The notes under the pieces were generated by a model, which searched no databases, was not told where the DNA came from, and worked only from the letters and a program-made list of their open reading frames with translations. A stretch of DNA of 20,470 nt from Acidimicrobiaceae bacterium (GTDB lineage Bacteria > Actinomycetota > Acidimicrobiia > Acidimicrobiales > UBA8190). Location: contig DMNK01000158.1 of NCBI GenBank assembly GCA_003453695.1, positions 5,413-25,882 of the forward strand, in the 5' to 3' direction. The position numbers and the translations under genes were made by a program. Of the stretch, positions 1-7,018 are shown piece by piece. Position 1 is the first letter of the stretch; every line of letters starts with the position of its first letter.

Positions 1-467
1 TCCAGCTCGACTTCCAGGAGCCGCAGCGCTTCCACCTCGAGTACGTCGGCGCCGACAACGCCCGCCATCGGCCCGTCATGATCCACCGGGCGCTGTTCGG
101 GTCGGTGGAGCGCTTCTTCGCCATCCTTCTCGAGCACTACGCCGGCGCCCTTCCCACCTGGTTGATGCCTGTGCAGGTGGCGGTGTGCCCGGTGCGCGAC
201 GACCACGACGGCTATGCGCGGTCCGTGGCCGGCGCCTGTCAGGCAGCAGGGTTGCGGGCCGAGCTCGACGTCGCAGACGAGCCGCTCGGCGCTCGCATCA
301 GGCGGTGGAAGCTGGAGAAGGTTCCCTACGTGCTCGTGGTCGGAGACGACGACGTGGCAGCATCCACGGTGGGCGTCAACCGTCGCGGTGCCGAGCGACC
401 GGAGCGGAGCGTGCCCCTGGCCGGGTTCGTGGAGTCGGTCGTGGATGAGGTGGACTCTCGGCGATGA
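1..467 (+). CDS. thrS: Threonyl-tRNA synthetase, C-terminal fragment
   Basis: This is the 3' end of a class II aminoacyl-tRNA synthetase that charges tRNA-Thr in the cytoplasm. The reading frame is open from base 3, and the gene starts upstream of the window. The fragment opens with the end of the catalytic core, where RPVMIHRALFGSVERF is the class II motif 3 region typical of ThrRS; its His is probably one of the zinc ligands. The HGTP anticodon-binding domain follows, beginning near PVQVAVCPV and carrying the family signature KLEKVPYVLVVGDDD and a final VNRRG. The C-terminus looks complete and ends at TGA 465-467. The stop overlaps the ATG of the HIT gene (ATGA), so the two are probably translationally coupled. 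The same thrS-HIT pairing is known in mycobacteria. Identity is near certain; only the missing 5' part is unknown. Confidence 0.96.
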   Translation, partial: QLDFQEPQRFHLEYVGADNARHRPVMIHRALFGSVERFFAILLEHYAGALPTWLMPVQVAVCPVRDDHDGYARSVAGACQAAGLRAELDVADEPLGARIRRWKLEKVPYVLVVGDDDVAASTVGVNRRGAERPERSVPLAGFVESVVDEVDSRR

Positions 468-982
468 GCCTGGAGCAGCTGTGGGCCGGGTGGCGGCTCG
501 AGTACGTGCAATCGGCCAGCGCCGCCGAACGTCTCGGGGCCGACGACGGGTCCGGCTGTGTGTTCTGCCGCATCGTCGCCAGCGGGCCCCCGTCCGAGGA
601 GAACGGGATCGTCTGGCGTGACGCCCTCAGCCTGGCGGTGCTCAACCTCTACCCCTACGCCAGCGGACATCTGCTGGTGATGCCCGTTCGGCACGTGGCC
701 GGGCTGCACGAGCTCACGCCCGAGGAGTCGGTGTCGCTGTGGGAGGCGACCCGAACGGCCCTTGCCGCCATCGCCGATGCCTACGACCCGGACGGGTTGA
801 ACATGGGCGGCAACCTGGGCCGTGCCGCCGGAGCCGGGATCCCCGGCCATGTGCATCTGCACGCGCTGCCCCGCTGGAGTGGCGACACGAACTTCATGAC
901 CACCGTGGCAGGCGTCCGGGTCATGCCGGAGTCGCTCACCGAGAGCTGGCGCCGGTTGCACGGCGCCTGGACGGTGAGCTGA
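464..982 (+). CDS. HIT-family diadenosine tetraphosphate (Ap4A) phosphorylase-like protein
   Basis: A 172-residue histidine-triad protein. The triad is H129-V-H131-L-H133, followed by ALPRW and a downstream DTNF, which resembles the mycobacterial Ap4A phosphorylase Rv2613c more than a plain HINT hydrolase. A Cys pair (C32-V-F-C35) near the N-terminus fits the metal-binding CxxC seen in many HIT proteins. The expected reaction is phosphorolysis of Ap4A to ADP and ATP in the cytoplasm. Ap4A is a by-product of aminoacyl-tRNA synthetases, so the ATGA overlap with thrS makes functional sense. The start at 464 is supported by that overlap and by the family length. Assignment to the HIT family is firm; the phosphorylase activity is inferred from motif and synteny. 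Confidence 0.93.
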   Translation: MSLEQLWAGWRLEYVQSASAAERLGADDGSGCVFCRIVASGPPSEENGIVWRDALSLAVLNLYPYASGHLLVMPVRHVAGLHELTPEESVSLWEATRTALAAIADAYDPDGLNMGGNLGRAAGAGIPGHVHLHALPRWSGDTNFMTTVAGVRVMPESLTESWRRLHGAWTVS

Positions 983-1127
983 CGGCAGAACCGAGAACAC
1001 GAGCGGCAACAGCACAAAGAGGTAGCAAGAGCAGCCGCTGATGCTGCGGGCGGCCCAAGGCCCGGTCAACTCTCGTTGGACCAACTAAGGGCGAAAGACC
1101 CTGGCGCCGATAGGCAGAGGGCGGGGT
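983..1127 (+). promoter_or_regulatory. Structured 5' leader upstream of the glycoside hydrolase (unassigned RNA)
   Basis: This 145-base gap contains three consecutive hairpins on the plus strand. The first is GCAGC 1031-1035 with GCTGC 1043-1047. The second is GGTCAAC 1064-1070 with GTT and GACC at 1075-1082 (one bulged G, TCTC loop). The third is AGGG-C 1088-1092 with G-CCCT 1097-1102, closing a GAAA tetraloop with one bulged A. A purine-rich segment (AGAGGG, 1116-1121) sits before the ATG at 1128. The spacing and the GNRA loop look like a structured mRNA leader, but I could not match it to any riboswitch consensus I know. No convincing promoter hexamers were found. Confidence 0.35.
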
Positions 1128-2969
1128 ATGCATGACAACCGCCACGCGCTCCTCGGCGTGTGTCGCCCCCCCCGATTTCGAAGAGCTATGGACCGCCAAA
1201 CCTCCACTCGACTGTCCGGGCGCGCCAGGGTCGGGTCCGTCGCCGCCGTTGTAGCCTCGTGTGTGGCGCTGGTCCTCGGGCTCGCCGCAGCCGGCGGACC
1301 GGCACTGGCATCGGCGACCAGATCCGGCCCCCGATCCAACCCCACCACCACGACGTCCACGACCTCCGCCCCCGCCCGGCAGAGGACCGGGGCGAGCTCG
1401 TCGACCACGTCGACCACGACGACCCAGCCGACCCACTCGACCACCACGACCACGACGTCGGCACCCGGCCCCTCGGGTCCCGGTTCGGGTCCGAACCTCC
1501 TCACCGGGAAGGCCGCCACCTTCAGCGGCACCACGGGAGGCTGGGAAGGCATCAACTCGGCCCTGTCGTGGGCGAGCACCCCGGCGTCGACGGCGAACGG
1601 GTCGCTGCAGATGACGGGCAAGGCCACGTCGTGGGTCGAGGCCTGGTCCCCCTTCCCGCCTTCGGGGTCAGCGCCGGCGGCGAAACCGGCGCAGAAGTTC
1701 ACCGGTGACCTGTCGGTGTACCTGACGGGGGCCCCTGAGCCCATGGCGGTCGGCATCGCCTTCCTCAACGCCTCCAACGCCGAGGTGGGCGCCGTGTTCG
1801 GACAGTCCGTCACCCCGGCCGCCTCGTCGTGGACCTCGCTCCCCGAGGTCGCCGCCGTGGCGCCCGCCTCCACGACCTCGGTCATCGTCGGGGTCGTGGC
1901 GTTCGCGTCGTCGGTCGGACAGGCCTTCTACATCGAGTCGCCGGTGTTGGAGGCGCTCGGCGCCGGACTGCCGGCCGTGGTCGGCCCCCTGCACACGGCC
2001 GGGAACCAGATCATCCAGGCCAACGGGAGCCCGGTCACGCTCCAAGGAGTGGTCCTCCAGGGCCTCGAGGACGAGGCCTACCTGAACGATCCCGGTGTCA
2101 CCCAGGACGCTGTCGTGCAAGCGAAGGTGTGGGGAGCGAACTTCGTCCGGGTCCCGCTGGGCGAGCAGTTCTGGCTCTCGTCCAACTGCGATTACGTCTC
2201 GAGCTACCAGTCCGCCGTGGACCAGGTCGTCAACTGGATCACCTCCATGGGCATGGTGGCGCTGCTCGACCTCCACACCAACACGGTGGACGGGTGCGAG
2301 GGAGGGACGGAGAACAACATGGCCGACGAGGCCCAGTCACCGACCTTCTGGAGCGAGGTGGCGCAGCGCTACGGCAACCCGGCGTCTGTCCAGTACAACC
2401 CGCTCGTGGCCTTCGACCTGTACAACGAGCCGCACGACGTCTCGAACTCGGTGTGGCTGAACGGTGGCCAGACCACCGACACCTACGCGCCCTACCAGAC
2501 CTACCAGGCGGCGGGGATGCAGCAGCTCTACGACAGTGTGCGCGGCGCCAACGCTCAGAACCTCGTCTTCGTGAGCGGCACCAACTGGGCCAACGACCCA
2601 CCGGCGCAGCTCGTGAACGGCACGAACATCGTCTACGCCGCCCACTACTACACCTGCCCCAACAGCGCGCCACCGGCCTGCTCCAATGCCAACCCCTACG
2701 ACCCGTCACAGGACCTGAACCTGTGGCTTCCACTGTCGCAGACACAGCCGGTCATGGTCACGGAGTTCGGGTGGCCCAGCGACCAGGACGGCACGTACAC
2801 GGGCAACGTGATCGCCTATGCAAGGGCCCACGGCTGGGGATGGTCCGCCTTCGCCTGGCAGCAGGTGCACGACTACGGCGGCTTCACCTTCGAGACCTTC
2901 CTGTCCAACGGCACCGCCGAACCGGAGCCGTCGGGGGTCCCCGTCCTCCTGGGACTGTCCTCCGGGTGA
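1128..2969 (+). CDS. Secreted glycoside hydrolase family 5 (cellulase-like) with N-terminal beta-sandwich domain
   Basis: A 613-residue exported enzyme when read from ATG 1128. An in-frame ATG at 1188 (residue 21) gives a cleaner signal peptide: an Arg-rich start, the hydrophobic run VAAVVASCVALVLGLAAAGG and a likely cut after ALASA. ATG 1128 has the better purine-rich ribosome site, so the start is open. After the signal peptide comes a Thr/Ser/Pro linker (about 64-122), an unassigned beta-rich domain (about 123-275, carbohydrate-binding-module-like by position) and a GH5 catalytic barrel (about 286-605). The acid/base is probably E434 in DLYNEPHD and the nucleophile E546 in VTEFGWP, matching the NEP and EFG signatures of family 5. 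It should hydrolyse a beta-glucan or beta-mannan outside the cell; the substrate cannot be told. It stands alone in its operon and converges on the EF-G-like gene 13 bases away. Confidence 0.9.
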   Translation: MHDNRHALLGVCRPPRFRRAMDRQTSTRLSGRARVGSVAAVVASCVALVLGLAAAGGPALASATRSGPRSNPTTTTSTTSAPARQRTGASSSTTSTTTTQPTHSTTTTTTSAPGPSGPGSGPNLLTGKAATFSGTTGGWEGINSALSWASTPASTANGSLQMTGKATSWVEAWSPFPPSGSAPAAKPAQKFTGDLSVYLTGAPEPMAVGIAFLNASNAEVGAVFGQSVTPAASSWTSLPEVAAVAPASTTSVIVGVVAFASSVGQAFYIESPVLEALGAGLPAVVGPLHTAGNQIIQANGSPVTLQGVVLQGLEDEAYLNDPGVTQDAVVQAKVWGANFVRVPLGEQFWLSSNCDYVSSYQSAVDQVVNWITSMGMVALLDLHTNTVDGCEGGTENNMADEAQSPTFWSEVAQRYGNPASVQYNPLVAFDLYNEPHDVSNSVWLNGGQTTDTYAPYQTYQAAGMQQLYDSVRGANAQNLVFVSGTNWANDPPAQLVNGTNIVYAAHYYTCPNSAPPACSNANPYDPSQDLNLWLPLSQTQPVMVTEFGWPSDQDGTYTGNVIAYARAHGWGWSAFAWQQVHDYGGFTFETFLSNGTAEPEPSGVPVLLGLSSG

Positions 2970-2972
2970 TCC

Positions 2973-2998
2973 GCCGAAGCCGTCAGTCCGCCTTCGGC
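2973..2998. terminator. Weak inverted repeat between convergent genes
   Basis: GCCGAAG (2973-2979) is complementary to CTTCGGC (2992-2998) with a 12-base loop. It lies at the junction of the converging glycoside hydrolase and EF-G-like genes, where a bidirectional terminator would be useful. It overlaps the last codons of the reverse gene and has no T-tract, so the call is weak. Confidence 0.22.
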
Positions 2999-5040
2999 TT
3001 CACCAACCTGTCCACCAAATTGGACGGCACCACGTCGTAGTGGTCGTGCTCCGCTGCGAAATGGCCCCGGCCGCCGGTGAGCGAGCGTAGGTCGACGGCG
3101 TAGCGCTGGATCTCGGCCGTGGGCACGATGGCGGTGATGACCTGGTAGCCGCCGATCGTGTCGGTTCCCTGGACGCGGCCTCGGCGGGAATTCAAGTCTC
3201 CGAGGATGTCGCCCTGCATGGTGGCCGGCACGGTGACCTCGAGACGGCTGAGCGGCTCGAGCAGCACCGGGTTCGCCTTGGCCGTCGCCTCCTTGAAGGC
3301 GATCGATCCCGCCATCTTGAAGCTCATCTCGGAGGAGTCGACCGGGTGGTACTTGCCGTCGAAGCAGGTCACCTGGACGTCCACCACGGGATATCCGTAG
3401 GGACCGCCCTGGCCCATCGCCTCCATCACACCCTTCTCCACGGCGGGGATGTACTGCTTGGGGATGGCACCACCCACCACCTCGTCGACGAAGTGGAACC
3501 CCTCCCCGCGTTCGAGCGGAGCGATGCGGATGCTGGCCACACCGAACTGCCCGTGGCCGCCCGTCTGCTTCTTGTACTTGCCCTCGGCCTCAGCCGGCTG
3601 GGTGATGGTCTCCCGATAGGGGATGAGCACCTCTTCAGTCCCGACCTCCACGCCGAACTTGCGGGCCAGGCGCTCCGCGGCGATGGACAGGTGCGTCTCA
3701 CCGGTGCCGCGCAGCAGGGTCTGGTGCGTCTCGTCGACGCGCTCCACGACGAGGGCAGGATCCTCCTCCTGGAGTCGGTGGAGGCCGGTCATGAGCTTGT
3801 CCTCGTCGCCCTTGGACTTGGGCCGGATGGCGATGGACAGCACGGCCGGCTCCGGAGGGAGCGACGGCACCACCACCGGCGTCCCCTTGGGGGCGAGCGT
3901 GTCCCCGGTGGCCGTGTCGGAGAGCTTGGGCACGGCCACGATGTCTCCGGCCAACGCCTCGGAAACCGGCTCCGTCTCCTTGCCCCGCAGCATCTGCAGG
4001 ACATGGAGCCGCTCGTCGGTGTGGGTGCGCGGGTTGGTGAGCACCGTGTCGGGCCGGATGGTGCCCGAGACCACCCGCAAGAGCGAGATCTTCCCGACGT
4101 AGGGGTCCGAGATGGTCTTGAACACCCGGGCCAGGGGCTGGGCGGCGGGGTCGGGTGCCACCTCGGTCGTGGTCCCACCGGCCGTGACCTCGATGGGAGG
4201 ACGAGACTGCGGTGACGGCCCGATCTCCGCCAGCAGGCTGGCCAGGCGGTCGATGCCCACGCCGGTGACCGCCGACCCGCACACCACCGGGAACACCAGG
4301 CCCTGGGACAGGCCGCCGGCCAGTGTCGCCTCCAGCTCCTCGGTGGAGGGGATCTCGCCGTCCAGATAGCGCTCCATGAGGGCGTCATCACCGACGACGA
4401 TCCCCTCGACCAGCTGCTCGCGCACTTGGTGTTCCAGGTCGGCCAGGTCGTCGGGGATGGGGCCGGTGGTCGGGGTGCGGCCTTCGTAGAGGATGGCGCT
4501 GTCGGTGAGCAGGTCGGCGACCCCCCGGAAGTCGGCTTCCTCGCCCACGGGCAGCTCCAGGGGGGCGATGCCGGCGCCGAAGCGGTCGCGCAGCGTCGAC
4601 AGAGTCCGGTCGAAGCTGGCCCGCTCCCGGTCGAGCTTGTTCACGAACACCAGCCGGGGCAGCCCCAGGTCCGACGCCAGGGACCAGGCCAGCTCGGTCT
4701 GGGGCTCCACGCCTTCCACGGCGCTGACCACCACCACCACGAGGTCGGCGACCGAGCAGGCGGCGCGCACCTCGCCGAAGAAGTCGGCGTACCCCGGCGT
4801 GTCGATGAGGTTCACCTTCGTGTCACCGACGGTGAAGGGGGCCATGGCGAGCGACAGTGAGAGGTGGCGCTTGGTCTCCTCGGGCTCGAAGTCGGTGACG
4901 GTGGTGCCGTCGTCGACTCTGCCCTGGCGGGTGGTGGCGCCGCTGCAGAACAGAAGGGCTTCGGCCAGCGTCGTCTTCCCGGAACCGTTGTGCCCGACCA
5001 GGGCCACGTTGCGGATGCGGGACGGCGGATAGCTGGGCAC
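2983..5040 (-). CDS. Elongation factor G-like translational GTPase (EF-G2 / FusA2 type)
   Basis: A 685-residue translational GTPase. The P-loop is residues 16-24 (GHNGSGKTT), the G3 box is DTPGY at 80-84, the G4 box is NKLD at 134-137 and a CGSA-type G5 follows. EF-G domains II to V come after, including GGHGQFG and a C-terminus rich in EF-G domain V signatures. Canonical EF-G has AHIDAGKTT and an RGITI switch I; here the P-loop starts GHNGS and the switch region reads RHLSLSLA. This is the pattern of the EF-G-like paralogue group to which mycobacterial FusA2 belongs, so it is probably not the main translocase. I chose GTG 5040 because the protein homology begins there and GGAGG sits about 10 bases upstream. 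The open frame extends to 5298, but that part lacks family similarity and overlaps pgsA. It is transcribed away from pgsA. Role unknown; possibly ribosome rescue or stress. Confidence 0.9.
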   Translation of the reverse strand: MPSYPPSRIRNVALVGHNGSGKTTLAEALLFCSGATTRQGRVDDGTTVTDFEPEETKRHLSLSLAMAPFTVGDTKVNLIDTPGYADFFGEVRAACSVADLVVVVVSAVEGVEPQTELAWSLASDLGLPRLVFVNKLDRERASFDRTLSTLRDRFGAGIAPLELPVGEEADFRGVADLLTDSAILYEGRTPTTGPIPDDLADLEHQVREQLVEGIVVGDDALMERYLDGEIPSTEELEATLAGGLSQGLVFPVVCGSAVTGVGIDRLASLLAEIGPSPQSRPPIEVTAGGTTTEVAPDPAAQPLARVFKTISDPYVGKISLLRVVSGTIRPDTVLTNPRTHTDERLHVLQMLRGKETEPVSEALAGDIVAVPKLSDTATGDTLAPKGTPVVVPSLPPEPAVLSIAIRPKSKGDEDKLMTGLHRLQEEDPALVVERVDETHQTLLRGTGETHLSIAAERLARKFGVEVGTEEVLIPYRETITQPAEAEGKYKKQTGGHGQFGVASIRIAPLERGEGFHFVDEVVGGAIPKQYIPAVEKGVMEAMGQGGPYGYPVVDVQVTCFDGKYHPVDSSEMSFKMAGSIAFKEATAKANPVLLEPLSRLEVTVPATMQGDILGDLNSRRGRVQGTDTIGGYQVITAIVPTAEIQRYAVDLRSLTGGRGHFAAEHDHYDVVPSNLVDRLVKPKAD

Positions 5041-5092
5041 TTGCGGCGCACCTCCCCCTGTGGAGCGGCGCCCAGGCGGCGCCGGTCGAAGC

Positions 5093-5098
5093 AGCCTA
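5093..5098 (-). promoter_or_regulatory. Candidate -10 element for the EF-G-like gene
   Basis: On the minus strand this reads TAGGCT, preceded by TTG. It lies about 52 bases before GTG 5040 and leaves a leader of roughly 45 nt that contains the GGAGG ribosome site. No clear -35 box is visible, which is common in GC-rich actinobacteria. Judged by eye only. Confidence 0.35.
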
Positions 5099-5133
5099 CA
5101 AGCGCCCTCCGATGGCCGTCGGGGGGTGGATGG

Positions 5134-5139
5134 TAACCT
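5134..5139 (+). promoter_or_regulatory. Candidate -10 element for the pgsA operon
   Basis: TAACCT lies 34 bases before ATG 5174 and fits the TAnnnT consensus. Transcription would start near 5146, giving a leader of about 28 nt with a strong Shine-Dalgarno GGAGGAG at 5157-5163. It is back to back with the EF-G-like promoter, so the 133-base gap is a divergent promoter region. Confidence 0.4.
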
Positions 5140-5173
5140 GTGAGCAGGAGCGTTTCGGAGGAGAACCCCCCTC

Positions 5174-6019
5174 ATGCTCGATGGCCGCTGGCGCCATGCC
5201 GTGGACCGCAGCACCCAACCCGTAGGCCGTGCTCTCGTCCGGCTGCACGTCACCGCCGACGTGCTCACCGCCGTGGGCTTGGTCATGTCGGCCGTCACGG
5301 GGGTTGTCGTGGCCTCGGGTCATCTCGTGTGGGGCATCGTGCTGCTGTTCCCGACCGGGCTCCCCGACTTGTTCGACGGTCCGGTGGCCAAGGTGTCCGG
5401 GACGGCCTCGGTGCGAGGCGCCTTCTTCGACTCGGTGGCGGACCGGGTGGCGGACACCCTCATCCTGGGCGGCATCTCCTGGTACCTGGTCGTCCGCCAC
5501 CACGGCACCGCCGCGCTGCTGCCCTTCGCCATCCTGGCCGTCACCCAGCTCATCTCCTATCAACGCGCCAAGGCCGAGCTCCTCGGGCTGTCCGCCAAAG
5601 GCGGGCTCATGGAGCGCGCCGAGCGCTTCATCATCCTCGGCGTCTGCTTCATGGCCGGCGCCGTCTCGCCGGCCGCCTTCGTCCCGGCGCTCTGGGGCTA
5701 TCTGAGCCTCGTGAGCCTCACCGCGGTGGGCCGCTTCGCCCGGGTGTGGGGCGAGGCGGAAGGCCCCATCCGCCCGGCGCGCACCGAGCGCCCGGCCCGG
5801 CTGCGTCGCCTCCAGCACCAGCGCGGGACGAGGCGCGCCAAGGTCGCCTGGCGGGAGTCCGGCGCCTTCCGCCCTCTTCGGCCCAGTGAGCCATTGGCAG
5901 CGAGATGGCGGGCCTGGCGTGAAGCCGAGGCGACGGCACGCGCTGCTCGCCAGCAGCGACGGGCCTCGGCACGCGCTCGGCTCCGCTCGGGCCGGCACTT
6001 CGGTCGCGGCGACTACTGA
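5174..6019 (+). CDS. pgsA: CDP-alcohol phosphatidyltransferase, probable phosphatidylinositol-phosphate synthase
   Basis: A 281-residue integral membrane enzyme expected to join CDP-diacylglycerol to inositol 1-phosphate, the first step towards phosphatidylinositol and PIMs. The CDP-alcohol phosphotransferase motif is present with correct spacing: D65, D68-G69, A72, G82, D86 and D90. However, the usual Arg after the Ala is Lys (K73, AAG codon 5390-5392). Residues 147-151 (ERAER) lie where the actinobacterial PIP synthases bind the inositol phosphate. About five to six hydrophobic segments lie between residues 30 and 185. The C-terminal 90 or so residues are an Arg/Ala-rich tail longer than in typical members (about 200-220 residues). 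The start is supported by GGAGGAG 10 bases upstream. The position next to a PatA-like gene and near pimA supports the inositol-lipid role over phosphatidylglycerophosphate synthesis. Confidence 0.88.
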   Translation: MLDGRWRHAVDRSTQPVGRALVRLHVTADVLTAVGLVMSAVTGVVVASGHLVWGIVLLFPTGLPDLFDGPVAKVSGTASVRGAFFDSVADRVADTLILGGISWYLVVRHHGTAALLPFAILAVTQLISYQRAKAELLGLSAKGGLMERAERFIILGVCFMAGAVSPAAFVPALWGYLSLVSLTAVGRFARVWGEAEGPIRPARTERPARLRRLQHQRGTRRAKVAWRESGAFRPLRPSEPLAARWRAWREAEATARAARQQRRASARARLRSGRHFGRGDY

Positions 6020-6950
6020 CATCGCCGACCTCTCCTATCTGACTTACCGCTCGGCGGGAGAGCTCCTCCGCCGGCTCCCCGAGCCCCTTGCCGACACCGG
6101 GGCTGTCGCCGTGTCGTCGGTGCTGGCCCGGCTGCCGTCAGAGACGTCGGCGACCTACGTCCGTCACCTCGAGCGCGTGCTCGGGCGTCCAGTGAGCACG
6201 AGCGAGGCTCGGGCATGGGTCAGGCGCGCCTACCGCAGCTACGCCCGGTACTGGTTCGAAGGAGCGCGGCTGCCCTTCGTCGATCCCAAGGTGATCGAGG
6301 CGCGCATGACGGTCAGCGAGGGATGGGAGGCGTTCGTCGCCGGCATGGCGGCCGGGAAGGGCCTCGTCCTCGCCCTGCCGCATGTGGGCAGCTGGGAGTG
6401 GGGAGGGGCGTGGCTGGCCCTGAAGGGCTACCCGATGACGTCGGTGGCCGAGCCGCTGTCCTCGACCGAGCTCTACGACTGGATGGTGCGCCAGCGTCAG
6501 GGCATGGGGCTCGAGATCGTGAAGCTCGGCAACGACGCCGGCCCGGTCTTGCTGAAGACGCTGCGGGGCGGGGGCCTCGTCGGGCTCCTGTGTGACCGTG
6601 ACGTCGCCGGGGGAGGGGTGGAGGTCGAGTTCTTCGGTGAGCGGACCCGTCTTCCCGCCGGCCCCGCCACTCTGGCCCTGCGCACGGGCGCCACCCTCAT
6701 GGTGGGTGCCGTCTACAGCGGGCCGGGCAAGAACCACACCGCCGCACTGCTTCCTCCCATCGACGTGACGAGGCAGGCAGGGCTGCGAGCCGACGTGGCC
6801 CGCCTCACGCAGACGGTGGCACAGCAACTCGAAGAGCTCATTCGCCGGGCCCCCGAGCAGTGGCATCTCTTTCAACCGAACTGGCCGTCGGACCCGGGGT
6901 GGGAGGAGAGCGTCATGGGCCGGGCCACTCCGTCGTCCGCCGCGCTCTGA
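5886..6950 (+). CDS. PatA-like lysophospholipid/PIM acyltransferase
   Basis: A membrane-associated acyltransferase of the LpxL/HtrB-PatA superfamily, 354 residues from GTG 5886. The catalytic HX4E motif is H166-VGSW-E171, followed by a long alpha/beta domain with GLLCDRDVAGGGVEVEFFG and LPAGPATLALRTGA, both typical of this family. In mycobacteria the gene between pgsA1 and pimA encodes PatA, which palmitoylates the mannose of PIM1/PIM2; the same position here supports that role. The start is uncertain. GTG 5886 and GTG 5919 both lie inside the pgsA tail and neither has a clear ribosome site, while recognisable homology begins only near DIADLSYLTY (about base 6020). Translation probably depends on ribosomes finishing pgsA. 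Family assignment is firm; the acyl acceptor is inferred. Confidence 0.87.
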   Translation: MSHWQRDGGPGVKPRRRHALLASSDGPRHALGSARAGTSVAATTDIADLSYLTYRSAGELLRRLPEPLADTGAVAVSSVLARLPSETSATYVRHLERVLGRPVSTSEARAWVRRAYRSYARYWFEGARLPFVDPKVIEARMTVSEGWEAFVAGMAAGKGLVLALPHVGSWEWGGAWLALKGYPMTSVAEPLSSTELYDWMVRQRQGMGLEIVKLGNDAGPVLLKTLRGGGLVGLLCDRDVAGGGVEVEFFGERTRLPAGPATLALRTGATLMVGAVYSGPGKNHTAALLPPIDVTRQAGLRADVARLTQTVAQQLEELIRRAPEQWHLFQPNWPSDPGWEESVMGRATPSSAAL

Positions 6951-6962
6951 GGACGGCGTCTC

Positions 6963-6982
6963 AGGAGACCGACCGGTCTCCT
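6963..6982 (+). repeat. Inverted repeat with a competing downstream copy, before the GT2 gene
   Basis: AGGAGACC (6963-6970) pairs perfectly with GGTCTCCT (6975-6982) around a GACC loop, giving an 8-bp stem. A second copy of ACCGGTCTC lies at 6987-6995, a direct repeat of 6972-6980, and could pair with the same left arm. It lies in the 68-base gap between the acyltransferase stop and the GT2 start. It could be an operator, an attenuator or a weak terminator; there is no T-tract. Confidence 0.35.
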
Positions 6983-7018
6983 TGCCACCGGTCTCATCCG
7001 TCGTCCACGCTGTGCGAC

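Noticed and set aside
983..1127. A known cyclic di-GMP, cyclic di-AMP, cobalamin or SAM riboswitch
   Set aside because: I compared the remembered core motifs of these classes with the leader and none fits, so it is left as an unassigned structured leader.
1330..1490. Tandem DNA repeat in the glycoside hydrolase
   Set aside because: The ACC/ACG runs simply encode a Thr/Ser-rich interdomain linker typical of secreted hydrolases; unit length is irregular.
5041..5298. N-terminal extension of the EF-G-like protein
   Set aside because: The 86 extra residues lack family similarity, overlap the pgsA start and lie upstream of a good GGAGG-GTG start at 5040.
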